In this document: positions 49,501 through 52,635 of the stretch, piece after piece | Numbering within the stretch: position 1 is the first letter of the stretch | Layout: every line of letters begins with the position of its first letter | NCBI GenBank assembly: GCA_007859835.1 | Contig: SJPJ01000001.1 | Location: 4,817,078 to 4,881,077, forward strand | DNA: 64,000 nucleotides | From: Novipirellula herctigrandis | GTDB lineage: Bacteria > Planctomycetota > Planctomycetia > Pirellulales > Pirellulaceae | Direction: 5' to 3' | Program-made: the position numbers and the translations under genes | The notes under the pieces: generated by a model | Told to the model about the DNA's origin: nothing | What the model saw: the letters and a program-made list of their open reading frames with translations, nothing else | Databases searched by the model: none

Positions 49501-51947
49501 ATGCGAGCAAAGGTGTCGTTAAACGCCATCGAGATCGCAACCACCGGAGTCACTGCGGTACCACCCGCTGCGCCAGCATTCGCGGTCGTGTTGTTTGCGT
49601 GTGCGCCAACCGCGGAAATCGTGACACTGTCGGCAGCACTAAAGTGCGCATTCGTTTCCACTTCCGCCCGGCTGCGGTTGCTGCTAATTCCTAGAGCGAC
49701 CGATGCACCGATCCCCTTCTTACCAGCTTCGGTCTGCTGAGCATCCGCGGTGGTTGTCGTAGTGGTCGTCGACTCGGTCGCGAGTTTCAAATTCGAGTTG
49801 TTCAAATTCAAAGTCGCGCCGCTCGTCACCAACGCTTTGACATCGGTATTGACAATATTGATCGCCAAGGATCCGGCTACGCCAACTTCACTAGCCTTGC
49901 CAGAACCGGAGGTCGCTGAAGCAGAAAAGCCATCGTCGCCCGTCAAAGTCGCACTGACGTCGATCGTGTCGGCGGCTTGCAAACTGCCGGTACCGGACAA
50001 GTGTGCGTCGCTGATGACATCCGCAAAATTCAAAGCGACCGCCACTCCCACACCGGTCGCCGTGCCACCCGTGTTTTTGCCAGTGGCGGTAGCGGACGAG
50101 TTATCCGTTGAGCTAGAGGTAACGTTGATATTGCTCTCGGAGACAACGCTGCCACTAGTATCAATGAATGCGACGGTATGACTACTGGCAAACGTCACTG
50201 CCACAGCACCAGCGAATGAAACATCACCATCGGCCGTCTTTGTCTTTTCAGCCTTGTCCTTTTGGGGACCATCGGGATCCGCAAGAACCTTTTCGGACTT
50301 GGTTGCTTCGGCAGGTGTGTCGCTCTTTTCGGCACCACCGGCCGTCGAAGTGGCTGAACTTTTGGCTGTATTGTTTGTGGTTGCCTTGATCGTCACCGAA
50401 TCGGCGCCTCCGGTAATGGAGGCACCACCTTGAATGATGGCACGGGTTTCCGCTTCCGCCACGGCAACCGCCAACGTGGCACCCTTCACCGTGGTGCCCT
50501 TGATGCCGCCGTCCACGCTGGCGTCGACATTCATCGTGTTGCTGGCCTCGATGGTGACATCGCCCGAAACGGTTAACACACTAGTACCACCAACTTCTGC
50601 GACCGCACTGCTGTCCACGACCGCCACCGAGATGCCCGCATCGCTGGTGGCCGCAGTTCCCGTAGCCTCGACAGCCTCAGCACTTGAAACGTTCGATGTC
50701 GCGATGGCGTTTAGACTGTCGGCTGTAATGTTTGCATTGACAATCTTGATCTCCGCGGACGATTTTACGTAGACGCCCGTCCCTTCGAATTTGCTGAAGG
50801 CGGCTGCATCGGGGTTGATCGGTGCCGACGCACTTGCATTTATAGTGATCGCATCGCCAACCAGAGTCGCGCCGGTCAGATCGATTAGCGCCGCCGGCTT
50901 GGAATAAAAGAAGCCACTCAACTCGACGGGGAATGCGACATCGATTGTGCCGAGATTGGCCATCACTTCTTCGATTTTTCCGTTATCCCGCGCCGATGCC
51001 GTCAGCGTGATGTCGGTCGCCCCAGTTACTGATTTTCCCGCGACACGGATCGTCTCGGCGGTAAGAGTCAACGCACCGTCGAGAACAAGATTCGCGTCGA
51101 CGGTGATGCTGTCGTTACCCGCCAGACCATCAATCGAAAGGGACTGCAGTCCCGCTTTGAGAAACGAAACCTCTTCGAGTGTCCCAGTGGTGGCGCGGAC
51201 CGTGTATTCGGTCGCGCTCTCCACGACAACCAACGTATCATCATCGGCGGATCCCTCAATGACGATGTTCGTCGTACCGTTGATGCTGATGGGCTCAAGC
51301 CCTGCGTAGGTGATCAAGTTGCCGTCAAGCGTGACGGTCCCCGAATCGGGACCTGATGCCGTCATCCTGCCCGAGTCGTAATTGCCTTCGACCACCAATG
51401 TGTCAAAACCAGCGACTCCACCATCAACCAATCCGGTTAGCCGCCCGCTCGGTGTAAAAATGAACTCGTCTTCGTTGCCATTCGCGCCGGTTAAATTCTC
51501 GACGCCGACGAAACTCACGTTGCCGTTAATCGTGCCTGTGTCGTGACCCGTGATGCGCCATATGCTGTCGCTGCTCGGGCCCATCAAGTTGTCGACTCCA
51601 TCGCCACCATGAAACAGAATCGATAAAACCGGCAGCGAAGCGTCCAAGAGCAGTGTGTCGCTTTGACTCGATCCAGTGAGGACTACGGAACCGGAGTTGT
51701 CGGCAATGGACTGAGCTTTCAGAACGCTTCCATCAATCGCATCGATCAGTTGTAGGTTGGTTCCGTCACTCGCCAGCCGAAGATTGAATGGTTCTCGCCC
51801 AGCGTCATTGGCATCGAAAACAAAATCGGCGGCTAATAACATCCGTTGCTCGAGACCCTCAAACAGCAAACGCTTTGTCTTGCGGGCTTGGACCTCTCTC
51901 TTCCGACGACTTGCCTGCGCAGCACGCTTGCGATTTCTTCCAAGCAT
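25524..51947 (-). CDS. Giant LEPR-type exported mosaic protein, 8807 residues
   Basis: One frame runs uninterrupted for 26.4 kb. The start is ATG 51947 (a TTG lies one codon upstream; GGAG about 10 bases before). The N-terminus is Arg/Lys-rich with no hydrophobic signal and then FEGLEQRMLLAAD (residues 29-41), a Gln variant of the planctomycete LEPR-XLL export-associated motif. Approximate order: beta-strand region 42-370; about 45 degenerate 55-70-residue Ala/Gly/Val units 400-3680; filamentous beta region to about 4990; propeller-like YVTN-type region 4990-6610 with a duplicated jelly-roll-like module; LamG-like 6640-6800; RTX-like glycine/aspartate strands 7100-7300; about seven PKD-like domains 7300-8060; two cadherin-like domains 8080-8290; GEVED 8290-8450; dockerin 8640-8710; acidic tail. 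Likely a surface adhesin or matrix protein; function is inferred only from domains. Confidence 0.93.
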   Translation of the reverse strand: MLGRNRKRAAQASRRKREVQARKTKRLLFEGLEQRMLLAADFVFDANDAGREPFNLRLASDGTNLQLIDAIDGSVLKAQSIADNSGSVVLTGSSQSDTLLLDASLPVLSILFHGGDGVDNLMGPSSDSIWRITGHDTGTINGNVSFVGVENLTGANGNEDEFIFTPSGRLTGLVDGGVAGFDTLVVEGNYDSGRMTASGPDSGTVTLDGNLITYAGLEPISINGTTNIVIEGSADDDTLVVVESATEYTVRATTGTLEEVSFLKAGLQSLSIDGLAGNDSITVDANLVLDGALTLTAETIRVAGKSVTGATDITLTASARDNGKIEEVMANLGTIDVAFPVELSGFFYSKPAALIDLTGATLVGDAITINASASAPINPDAAAFSKFEGTGVYVKSSAEIKIVNANITADSLNAIATSNVSSAEAVEATGTAATSDAGISVAVVDSSAVAEVGGTSVLTVSGDVTIEASNTMNVDASVDGGIKGTTVKGATLAVAVAEAETRAIIQGGASITGGADSVTIKATTNNTAKSSATSTAGGAEKSDTPAEATKSEKVLADPDGPQKDKAEKTKTADGDVSFAGAVAVTFASSHTVAFIDTSGSVVSESNINVTSSSTDNSSATATGKNTGGTATGVGVAVALNFADVISDAHLSGTGSLQAADTIDVSATLTGDDGFSASATSGSGKASEVGVAGSLAINIVNTDVKALVTSGATLNLNNSNLKLATESTTTTTTTADAQQTEAGKKGIGASVALGISSNRSRAEVETNAHFSAADSVTISAVGAHANNTTANAGAAGGTAVTPVVAISMAFNDTFARINAGAAITVSGDIDIQSNQGNDTTATAEGATKGSTAVGAAIGMTVAEDHSDASLMRNLTSTTGGLLLLSGGAAATLASSKAGAEGAEDDDTKTETVDNKNNKQLNFGKARAKKGTGKDAKEQSTPKPEAPDKDDETGTGKGSSLSVAAAISINMHDAVTTSMIGDNLTVNVDGLISVQGLLNVDGAANADGSSATVENGTSVGAALALNKIDVTNQAVVGDSTLFSDGLIIDASMAEREISIAPTSTKTVDIKTNTLYVGEKLEDLSAGDEVTYRKGSGNNIGGLTDGTKYFVNSIDEGRIKLAKTADGDEIDLTSVGTGTAHKLERANKTTITFDPNKAQFTIVPDGATAMATGDAVVYSGGGGGNVSGLTNGATYYVIIRDSGNFEFATTYDKALDGEGEEIKSVGTGKNHTITESVHSGTATANSGASGGKTGVAGSLAINVTGGNTQARLNSGASVTLSDGGDSNTTVEDVTLNANASTNNRVTATPADKSSGSNLGVGLSVAVNVTGHDTTASIDSSANVIDASNVALNASSQHTMLTIAESGAESDKTAVAGSVALGLSNNGTTATVATGTTALDVNGNLSVIADGSQTQKTTADGETGGDGVGVGVSFALGMMEDDSTARLQRNVSTAADVNVDDVTIQSNAVATVETESSASAKGAEDSEDEEETADKETKRNTNFTKKLGGMSIDDDADVPTSGDRVDDANTKSEAETENPGGKDAGKDDSGNEPTTKTKGGKVKVAAAIGASVLSSDVTANIANGVIIQSSGNVKVQAIGDADAATFATGLAVADDGGTGIGAAVSVNVVSIDTTASVGNGTLTAKSLSVEAGTPTDESSDFKLRSVAGGKTQNGTAIAGAVGVNVVTSNVAATITAGAKVTTDGPVDVETRNQVGIQTLVGGAAQSKKATDENAATGAKSKGNSFGAAVGVNRVSTSSLATIGAGADIEAGSGDVSLNADSAVLPLAIDFPDFPIEKLKELLEEQIEAVQSAFPMVTMVVAGAGDSAGGSGVAGSAAVSVYDITTTANLGDGSKVDAKNVVVEANDKLGIMNFVGALARGLTKGGFGAGLDIVIIDDKNTTASVASDNAATAATINASGNVTVEATSEEDVFSLSANVGIGKSTGVAGAVVVVIQDTTTLAFLGPQSAVTAQGSVHVAADSNTSIDAAAGAAAGASGVAPTNPESGSGGSGGTSVGASVAVVVDDDKTEAFIGSAAKVNAFGKGTNAAINVRDGRYDNNGNQGTSAVRGLAVTATSFGDVLTVGIGAAAAAGKTGSSVGIGLSVTVNVLSGDTLAHVDNGATINGTNAGAGTSQSVVMRAADKTILNSDVGGAALSLGTGSSKRSIAIGGAVEVGIVENNVRASLDGATVNALGALILDSHSTSNLDTLAIGVAGAAKGGSGGGLALAGAGSGSGNTVDNTVESMIRNNSTVNVGGAVTLSATDNSYINTVAGAAALSLSFGSKSKAAAVGVSVAVNDVDNIVRTDIDSSSITSGGKVTLTSDSKPTIKALTVGGAVGVSGGGGTGGSLAGAGAASINNIGGSVEAIVRGTSTVVASAFSVTATDKSGITADVVGASVAASGTGGSSGAIAIGVSIARNEIDNKVNAYVDGANVRTTTGNIGVAVLEESEVEALAVAASVALSGGGSNSLALSGGGAEASNVILTKANAYVKDSTLKSDGDVVISATNTASIESKILAASVAASGGGSNSGAASIGAARARNLIGYTLGGNASPAESRAYVLSSNIDAAGDLSVTSLSNQFIDVQVGAASVAVSAAGSNALGLSGAGVEARNRVRILISAFIDGDGIGTTGIAADTVTVSADDSSGISSKAGAASLAIAAAGNGGAALSIGVALAHNEVDNEISAYIKAADLLVTRTGDVDVSALSRGTKLFNLDTAGAQLVTAAQLNAQALGKTEDAAILAKLKAQFKSKGTSLSSKTRISTLDDGKSWAVADPQANTTYVISNVNNVLQVSKTTIEAIAVAASVAAGFGGTGGAGLSGAGADATNVILTDTNAYIESSNVTSAGAVDLSAASTSSVIATIIAASVGVGVGGTGGVGASIGAALAENYIGFDKNGAADTAEIQAYIKDSSITAGGDLSATAIANQGIGALVFAGSAAIAGGGAGAVGLSGSGVNAKNKIGATVQAYIDADGATGITADRVTLTARDTSNIKADAGAVSLAASFAGAGAVSFSIGIALAANEISNQIAAYIDSADNTITTTVGDVSLEASEMATIRSRTAAAAASVAISGAAGFAVAGAGAMASNVITGGVLASIKNSDVDSAKNVSVKASNASTIDAQVLSAAASLGVGAAAGGAVSIGASIAENSIGFDADGNDSPLQVQAFVDNSTVDAIGTITLDAMTKEQIQAKTFAGSVAIAGGVGAGAGAGSGVNTTNKIANNVEAFVAGDASAVTGSSISVNAKDVSTITADAAAASASAAIGVGAAVSIAITLAENLIENEVEASFRGGDVTARLGGVSVIAISEPTINSNALAGGVAAGLSAIAGAGVAVKNNIGGSTKALVHGGTVTATAGELKVDSQSVALPTVVGSGLAAAAGFGGAIGAVFTESTVSGITQARLGGTIDVDRLAVNARSTDDARAKSQAVSGGLFAGGVNKATASVTSTVSTSVDDDSTITVAHDATIGSAGSVYGESKSMGVTVGALAVGLSIAELTLNPAVQTTIGDGVTLRSDGQVTISSHLEKNEGFVETKASGGALLGASGSKSKQVIRADVATQVGDGATIHGASGVDVTSQSQTKLLDNAIVDTSGGIGLQSATAVETINTGASTTLGANASVIAERGIANIRSQNDVDVRSRTYAEFLGIGGGAEAFSSTTIYGLDDATLAETVLGTGSSITAFQANIDANVNSIIVDSDAQGRHVSAGGFVGTTSKTDIDSNAVLNQLAGATITARDINVTSRQGAINVNNFGKYNGLALIARQTGDVVADVNQISELNIAKDAVLAGNTINVMATGATGPVVADSDLSATAVAPIDDVNTAKSVVTDAKIDVAGKLLPGTNSAHLFVGADGTIFNQAFKLGAATASDIVIDGLNKATGPSITIKATKSNIAGANQQKESVTIEDTASYSVPDRFRDVSIENRSTKNLDINGIDVLFPTFTVTPVITPAPNQALKDDGVRALSSVEVEIQNTHATALTDVFLDGAINNPTGLTTIVATEGSILDRVSGATTRINTATLNLNAGKDTGKSGNVIQANILQTSGLDPTPTLQSEAGGNVAIALTTSNQSVEVLGIEAATGGISLDFAGKPVVIGGPISVLDSSQITISNVASISDGNDRGSDIVAGKLAVSGSNGDLGAADNALETHLNNVEIATTGDISISNDRSLTIGGVNSLIGLTAGGAIDVTAVTSMSIAEDVEAVGNVRLVVPDEIDPTANQVSLAANIRVESTGGDVALLGGDVFPLRPGHVLRANGGTGQVTIGIDWLSADTGTTTFTVPTKADAIILAGELRVVGNRDTDVLIVPDLFMPVTFEAQGGSDSIDARLSRVPTAVTTLSTIDAEKIDFKHNLASPTDWILDTKASSPEETLFSGTKFQVSESHLNSNGNPIVRLMHSQGDAFNAMDVDYRFGTGNTKLTILAMRHGAQLDFQNGADQVTIGGFRGTTAIDPGKIERPIVINAGGGTDKFKLVEPRSRDNIVPIGRIGRTADGLGGLVQDYSASLKEGSPRRVEFFGFETADVNLGLGDVASIFTVLDTVIPTTINAGTKSDTINIRKLTKSTTVNLGSGDDTVNLQGGGVSTSGLQPLLVINGGETGEKPVTEVDGGDRVLLGSTRTFNSSNVNVLDGKNAIKLFGTGWERGEQLLFTSDATPPTGLTSGKFYYAVPFGRDIIRLARTRQEALIASDSDENDPNIIMFTSNGSGNHQLTLAVNGKPQWPTMVGSLTGSDANPLLTYTQPGNETLVNRASFTGIEKLNVLLGLGDDTFTVDSSISDLSVELRGGPGNDEFLLHGVPGDNTVILGESGTDDSIRVIVDGEPVPDSFTALTVSAGIETLVIDNRNHTKSVDWVVSQGTMYFVDGRAGVTVDTDDDEVTFAGFTAPRALQNGDRVLLTATLADGSIGTLPEQQRSGSPGQRIDLDPGQFFIVRELDATVGTFKLSLPGVNTALDLTSIGSGTLSLRRISALVNLEGAERSELIAAENQANTLSVVTPLNATVDVANNALSIIEGARVLDHESNLARDAFPIGRVDGLQGVQSVVTSTTNPFVFAAGTDEDKIALFLRVADPGISQGSRLVYVDAIDANTGHVPSKPSKLELSPDGKFLYVLGGFSSGTGNSVLTVYEVGQQTNGDPKLTWKQDLSGSFFTSVRSKTVDNPTNVDLPAAANLSLKFLGLTDLVFSPNGTRAFVTTAGDEDGIAIFERDPATGYLTKVLQKLRRENSFGKSIDVGNEPVDRTNAGPLADGNRVILDDPFTQPITENGTYRFYALGASTITPILFKPLSEDDHSNPDNLDRWEIVATGTRRDIPGEGVYEFEFGLQTGSVPNTAGLYFGWLDGGAQGNTTTVVKLSTGTSSNAFQIRSTDVSNVSGKIRSSSAQFRRGEAYSMDANFQAAAIQVGIVPASGTSGTNLANGNVIVLDDPFTLPINDRGNYRFYARGASQITPLLLQRSGANGWEIVATGTQRTITQPGFNQFDFGWIGNNTVSNHSDLYFGWLDGGAPNDFNAEIWTTVSVNLAQSNAYRFQSNDLNNGIQRGSTIASAGRIGLAFSMEAHFTSEARGLNDTQTIAITSDGKTLYTGDVSGDIATWDQQTDESFRLSTKQDWFRESETPVTGVRSVDLGFLANRDVRVSSAADKNASIVSIDTPFPQDNNTLYRVNEAGNGIEYQTEFDNSNQWKPVSIGPSSTGLPVFTLPDIYGGYDLDAGISALATNGDFLFVGLPAADHFNQFTTVDPPNGDDVGAVLVLKKSLSIASFDAHQVITDPQGRADARFGSFVVVDEGRAAITLNDPAVNRSSTLMWRHNSGNDLWELTEDRDYWGPVIDIDGDTVITRADFAAVGGGIETNIYRTDSNGNFSRQASFSINSIAVTVDGNTATATDTSGNIHFLREQASGEWTEISAVDTLATESTFDVFANNTAPSLTQVRVTGYNVTNGSDDTADGDNEDLYVNLIGRSSENALYSFPRNNNSKQNITDFPWQTVSGTAPLIMYFRESDANGEDDFGAIEFNASPELYPATGSIKERWYNIGGVSTNNPSYACSFVSADVSEINSRVSTYLCTIRSDEGFSFNYNTNQVDVTVEVKVDRENDSIDVHRDLADSLGDRVAIGITNQNLVEDFAESEQQAGWFHGEGAITGIVVSPDGSTVYATDASGKVFVLSDPSSVDVRNIGKLKRTQQQVLYTLPITDIVGPGDSNVQKLSGASSISISPDGSRVYVTAADSDAVTTFKVDTNKSLGIITPFPDSPDDLNGAADSALEKLATDGNQFIVVASADANALTTFLLTSPSGGGIEVTADQGPNPNGLGGLGDMDPLDGLTRVQSLTANSIASAVPGVKQAFYAVSPIDNVLYVLNQHADGTTSVVQRLKDDKIGAFGTADLSLSGATNIAVSASGEYVFVSSVKETAANAIAVYQRTTLNGTADGLKFVRAISTAVFNSVGDNPITELAIAPNGNVYVSGPKGLQVFTGNADTGLLGPALAVQPYTVSDIKFSNDGTTVYAVQPSTNQLLIFNRTATALNKTNEIDTGLDDPRGVEVSPALADDGQGTIPAGRFVYVASAGNSSISVFDEFLGTDDTVIDGSLHHIQIIREGVNGIRGLGGVGVIQLSDPVNDSVIPFESFNLNELTHTITFDQPHGLHTGQEIWFDNAAEAPRIQASGTAPPSDGAVHFDGVDDVIEIADSALLRPAALSVEAWIKPDPSIGSFDTVLMKTDSDAWTNGYGMYYQGGNLSFFVNHYSIARVSAAIPLDQYSHVVGTYDGLVIRLYIDGIEVATKNYTTPINHSTQPLLVGRGVDANYTWQGALDDVALYGTALSAAQVTAHFTSGTDQDSYASAVLADAPNAYYQLNETSGTVAVDDSGNGLNGTFQGDPELDVVSAFETVVVDPIQTYYVRKIDDNRFQLFADLHLTIAMDEVDNLTHTINTASPHGLSTGLGVVFLDPLTTPGGLNADTEYFVHVTDTDSFQLFRTLEAAQAGDNAFLVQTIKGSGPYEMSATLTGSATALSGDDVFFAKIIENPNVIDNYKLHTKIPAGAFLYALGYQGNSIAVLQRDLDPSSPTVGQLSFLQVLNNNVGNATGGANFGLYRPDSIVTLAHDTSSVFVSSSFDPDISGNPGGFITLHNNADDSPILPPIETQLQFSNIRSVQIATGAGEDFVTIDEAPRVDIDLGVSTGAGDDLLTFNDAATEGTTKWNTGSGDDTVNFRTAMTVVPEGIGGEHTGGAHLEGTTGDGADVVRITQVANQSVVIISTEGPTDDPSNNWVDQIYVSAKSLGSGSDVTVDVGNGGSNGDLVNYELGGDGSNSGGSVQQIPGSGAFTMMVDGVKAQPSRTRFLTPNDSPLAKTVGTISINEGESLTLDARGSTLPADGANELSQITYSWDLNGDGNFTELVTGQDLVTLSWQDLRDFGFDAADLTGGNAQRRVTLQVARVVNTMDAIGNVTSTETQLSDAELLININDVLPVVSVTGLSVFTANFNDSLYTLGLTASDAGGDEVTQWQVDWKDGTAVETIDAEIVPTHFYERPGTYAIAIIGIDQNGVQTTPSNKTVEVQFDASSLVTGGPYSIDEGQSLTLNADAFGLPNANSYQWSFGKANGTPQTAASGGSIQTIDWNGLKALGVTNNGAFNLTLTVTYGSTPVVATTTLTVRNVAPNARIENNGPINQGQVATVSFVDVADPNDLDLFQFQYNFGDGFVTGSATQIVPASLGAGTHVIPTRLKDGTATVDYSTTVVVNDLPPELTITSLRSGLIEVEEGELAIVTGSFSNPGGGSVTFNASLGTVSKDVTNGTWSWTHTAADNTDIARPVTITVTDAEGSTSNVNFSFVVSNVAPKANFVIPSGVEEGDTGVNVRFTQVADPSSVDTTSGFTYSYDFGDGNGFVPGSATQAVPAAIVADSGEFLIRGRVMDKDGDFNEYSRVLVVENTIAPIDTVAMTPQQIASAAPVTLTGTFGVDAGVNDTHTVEINWGDGHVDRLSASNLLGITTRGTGYSDANAVGVTGGSGTGMAINISTINGGIVDATIATPGTGYQAGDVLTVKRGTAAGDARITLGAFDEVTRSFTAVHSYAYGNGTLANPMIVKVSVSDDNGGHSERTLSVDVVGAPTITSPSKILVPDHQTSVIDVQATDPGTDTEGNGLTYQLSGGADKDRFAIVAATGVLSFKVAPDANALADVGSDNVYDVQVSVTNKAGLTDVLDIAVTVVPADVNDPPLITSDFEVSVAENETFVIDVESFDLDGETEGAGLTYSLTGGTDQNRFSIVPATGVLTFLDAPDFETPQDTGTDNVYDVQVTVSSSGGLTDVQDFAITVTNVVELPTFDFGDAFDSAASPRYPTLLIHDGARHTVGSLFLGSGVDSEFDGQPRFDASGDNDDGVLAITSLIGSDVATRSSVFFTASEAGKLDAWIDFNGDGDWLDAGEQIAISQPVEAGSNVLGFSVPVTSVPGATAARFRLSTEGGLLPTGSAVDGEVEDYIATILDGDAPTKNDVEFHPLVSDTFEIIIGGSDVVVKLGTTELFRAPGNSLKAIRIAGTDGDDTLSVAKLDAVFGGLIGGDFGNGNDTLRLTGSGQSLDLTTIADDVIRDLESIDIRGNGKNRLILKTSDVLALTGTSNELNLFMDAKDTLDTQNDGFIIIGTEVVDGQFQVIAQSGTARLHIRGAGWTNPLAALDVNGSQSITALDALKIFNQLSQPQFVVGTTSKLVDPATLPDFSTNFFDVTGDGNLTALDALIVINALSNKPSANAPAGESIVVLSYPQSFTLSSQAEPFLEEERSTILLESTDRLGTSEVWGMQSVERQAAERVEIAQDELDTDATALDTSLIDQVFEELAIPTDG
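25800..26045 (-). other. Dockerin type I pair in the giant protein
   Basis: Residues about 8640-8720 contain two calcium-loop segments, LDVNGSQSITALDALKIFNQ and FDVTGDGNLTALDALIVINA, separated by about 38 residues. Both have the D-x-N/T-G-[SD]-x-[SL]-T-A-L-D-A-L pattern of dockerin repeats. Planctomycete surface proteins often end this way. No cohesin domain is visible in this window. Confidence 0.85.
31545..32030 (-). other. LamG/concanavalin-like domain inside the giant protein
   Basis: Residues about 6640-6802 read as a LamG-like domain: GAVHFDGVDDVIEI, ALSVEAWIKPDP, YSHVVGTYDGLVIRLYIDG, PLLVGRGVDANYTWQGALDD and VALYGTALSAAQVTAHF. It is followed by a linker with NAYYQLNETSGTVAVDDSG. It interrupts a different module whose first half (PHGLHTGQEIWF) lies before it and whose second half (TYYVRKIDDNRFQLF) lies after it. 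Confidence 0.85.
35330..36270 (-). repeat. Two tandem copies of a jelly-roll-like module in the giant protein
   Basis: Two segments of about 150 residues match along their length. Copy one (about 36270-35815) has VILDDPFTQPITENGTYRF, ITPILF, WEIVATGTRR, LYFGWLDGGA and AYSMDANF. Copy two (about 35770-35330) has VIVLDDPFTLPINDRGNYRF, ITPLLL, WEIVATGTQR, LYFGWLDGGA and AFSMEAHF. They interrupt propeller-like sequence. Confidence 0.8.
42050..44623 (-). repeat. Threefold super-repeat of about 255 residues in the giant protein
   Basis: Three blocks start near 44623, 43583 and 42810 (residues about 2442, 2789 and 3047) and the last ends near 42050. Each consists of four different units in the same order: a unit with N-V-I-L-T-x-x-N-A-Y-I; a unit with an insertion like IGFDxxGxxSPAxxQAYI; a unit with NKIxxxVxAFIDxDG and GITAD; and a unit with ALAxNEIxNxIxAYI. 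Block one carries an extra segment of about 88 residues before block two. Net block lengths are about 259, 258 and 253 residues. Confidence 0.8.
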
Positions 51948-52336
51948 CAACTCAACTCCAATAGCAGCGTCGCTTTGCTGCGTTCCAAAAAGACGACCTT
52001 ACATGGTCAGTGGAGAAATTTTTGAGTCGGCAATTTCACAACCGGCTTTGGCTTAGAGGATTGGTGCAGCGGCAATCATTGCCCGCCATCTGACACGACA
52101 AAGCACTTCATAGGTCCATCAGTGACTTCGCCGTACCTACCCCGCTCTTTTGGGAGATTGAATCCCCCTGCCATACCCCGGTGCGACATTGTAACACACC
52201 ACGTAGAGTGGGCTATCTAGTCAAGTTACAAATTACTTAAAGAATTGATGGAACATTCTCACCGTCCAAGCTTCGCCGCGAATCTGAGGCTCTCTGAGAG
52301 AGCAAACGTAGCGTTTGGGGGTGCCGGTTCGTTCAC

Positions 52337-52468
52337 ATGCCTGTGGATTCGTTCAGGGCGATCCAGAGTTGCCGCGTGTGCTGCTTGATCGACGAGTACA
52401 GCAAGCGTTTGGAATTGCTCGTCGAATGGATGAAGTGGGGGCGACACCATGACCGCATGCCCACTTAG
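52337..52468 (+). CDS. Possible 43-residue small protein with a CxxCC motif
   Basis: ATG 52337 to TAG 52468 encodes 43 residues, with SCRVCCLIDEYSKRLELLVE as the core and a basic C-terminus (WGRHHDRMPT). No strong ribosome binding site is seen. The case for it is indirect: an intrinsic terminator on the same strand follows 70 bases later with no other plus-strand gene to serve it. Without conservation data this remains a guess; the transcript could instead be a non-coding RNA. Confidence 0.25.
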   Translation: MPVDSFRAIQSCRVCCLIDEYSKRLELLVEWMKWGRHHDRMPT

Positions 52469-52540
52469 TCATCTTTCCTCAAAATGGATACTTTGAGTGT
52501 GCCGTCGAGTTGGCGGTTCACTCTCGATCGGCAAACGCCG

Positions 52541-52567
52541 AAGCCAGCCCCACGCTGGCTTTTTTTC
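52541..52567 (+). terminator. Intrinsic terminator, plus strand
   Basis: AGCCAGC and GCTGGCT form a 7-bp stem around CCCAC, extended by A-T pairs at the base and followed by a run of seven to eight T. It is a textbook Rho-independent terminator for plus-strand transcription. The only upstream plus-strand candidate within 600 bases is the small ORF at 52337. Confidence 0.8.
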
Positions 52568-52635
52568 GTATCTTGACAGAACCACATCCGGCATTGGCTG
52601 CCGCGATAACCAGCAAAATATTTAACATGGCGGAC

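Larger units (their letters stand above)
51948..52635. promoter_or_regulatory. Upstream region of the giant gene
   Basis: 688 bases lie upstream of the giant gene and downstream of the serine hydrolase gene. The giant gene promoter must lie in the first part, but I cannot assign boxes. The stretch around 52215-52260 is AT-rich (TTACAAATTACTTAAAGAATTG). The second half contains a small plus-strand ORF and an intrinsic terminator, listed separately. Confidence 0.45.

Noticed and set aside
25524-51947. Giant protein as an RTX toxin or type I secreted adhesin
   Set aside because: Only scattered Gly/Asp strand motifs are present; no block of GGxGxD nonapeptides, no C-terminal type I signal and no transporter genes nearby.
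52259-52450. Minus-strand frame of 63 codons upstream of the giant gene
   Set aside because: No ribosome binding site or family; it overlaps the slightly better supported plus-strand ORF with a terminator. Neither is proven.
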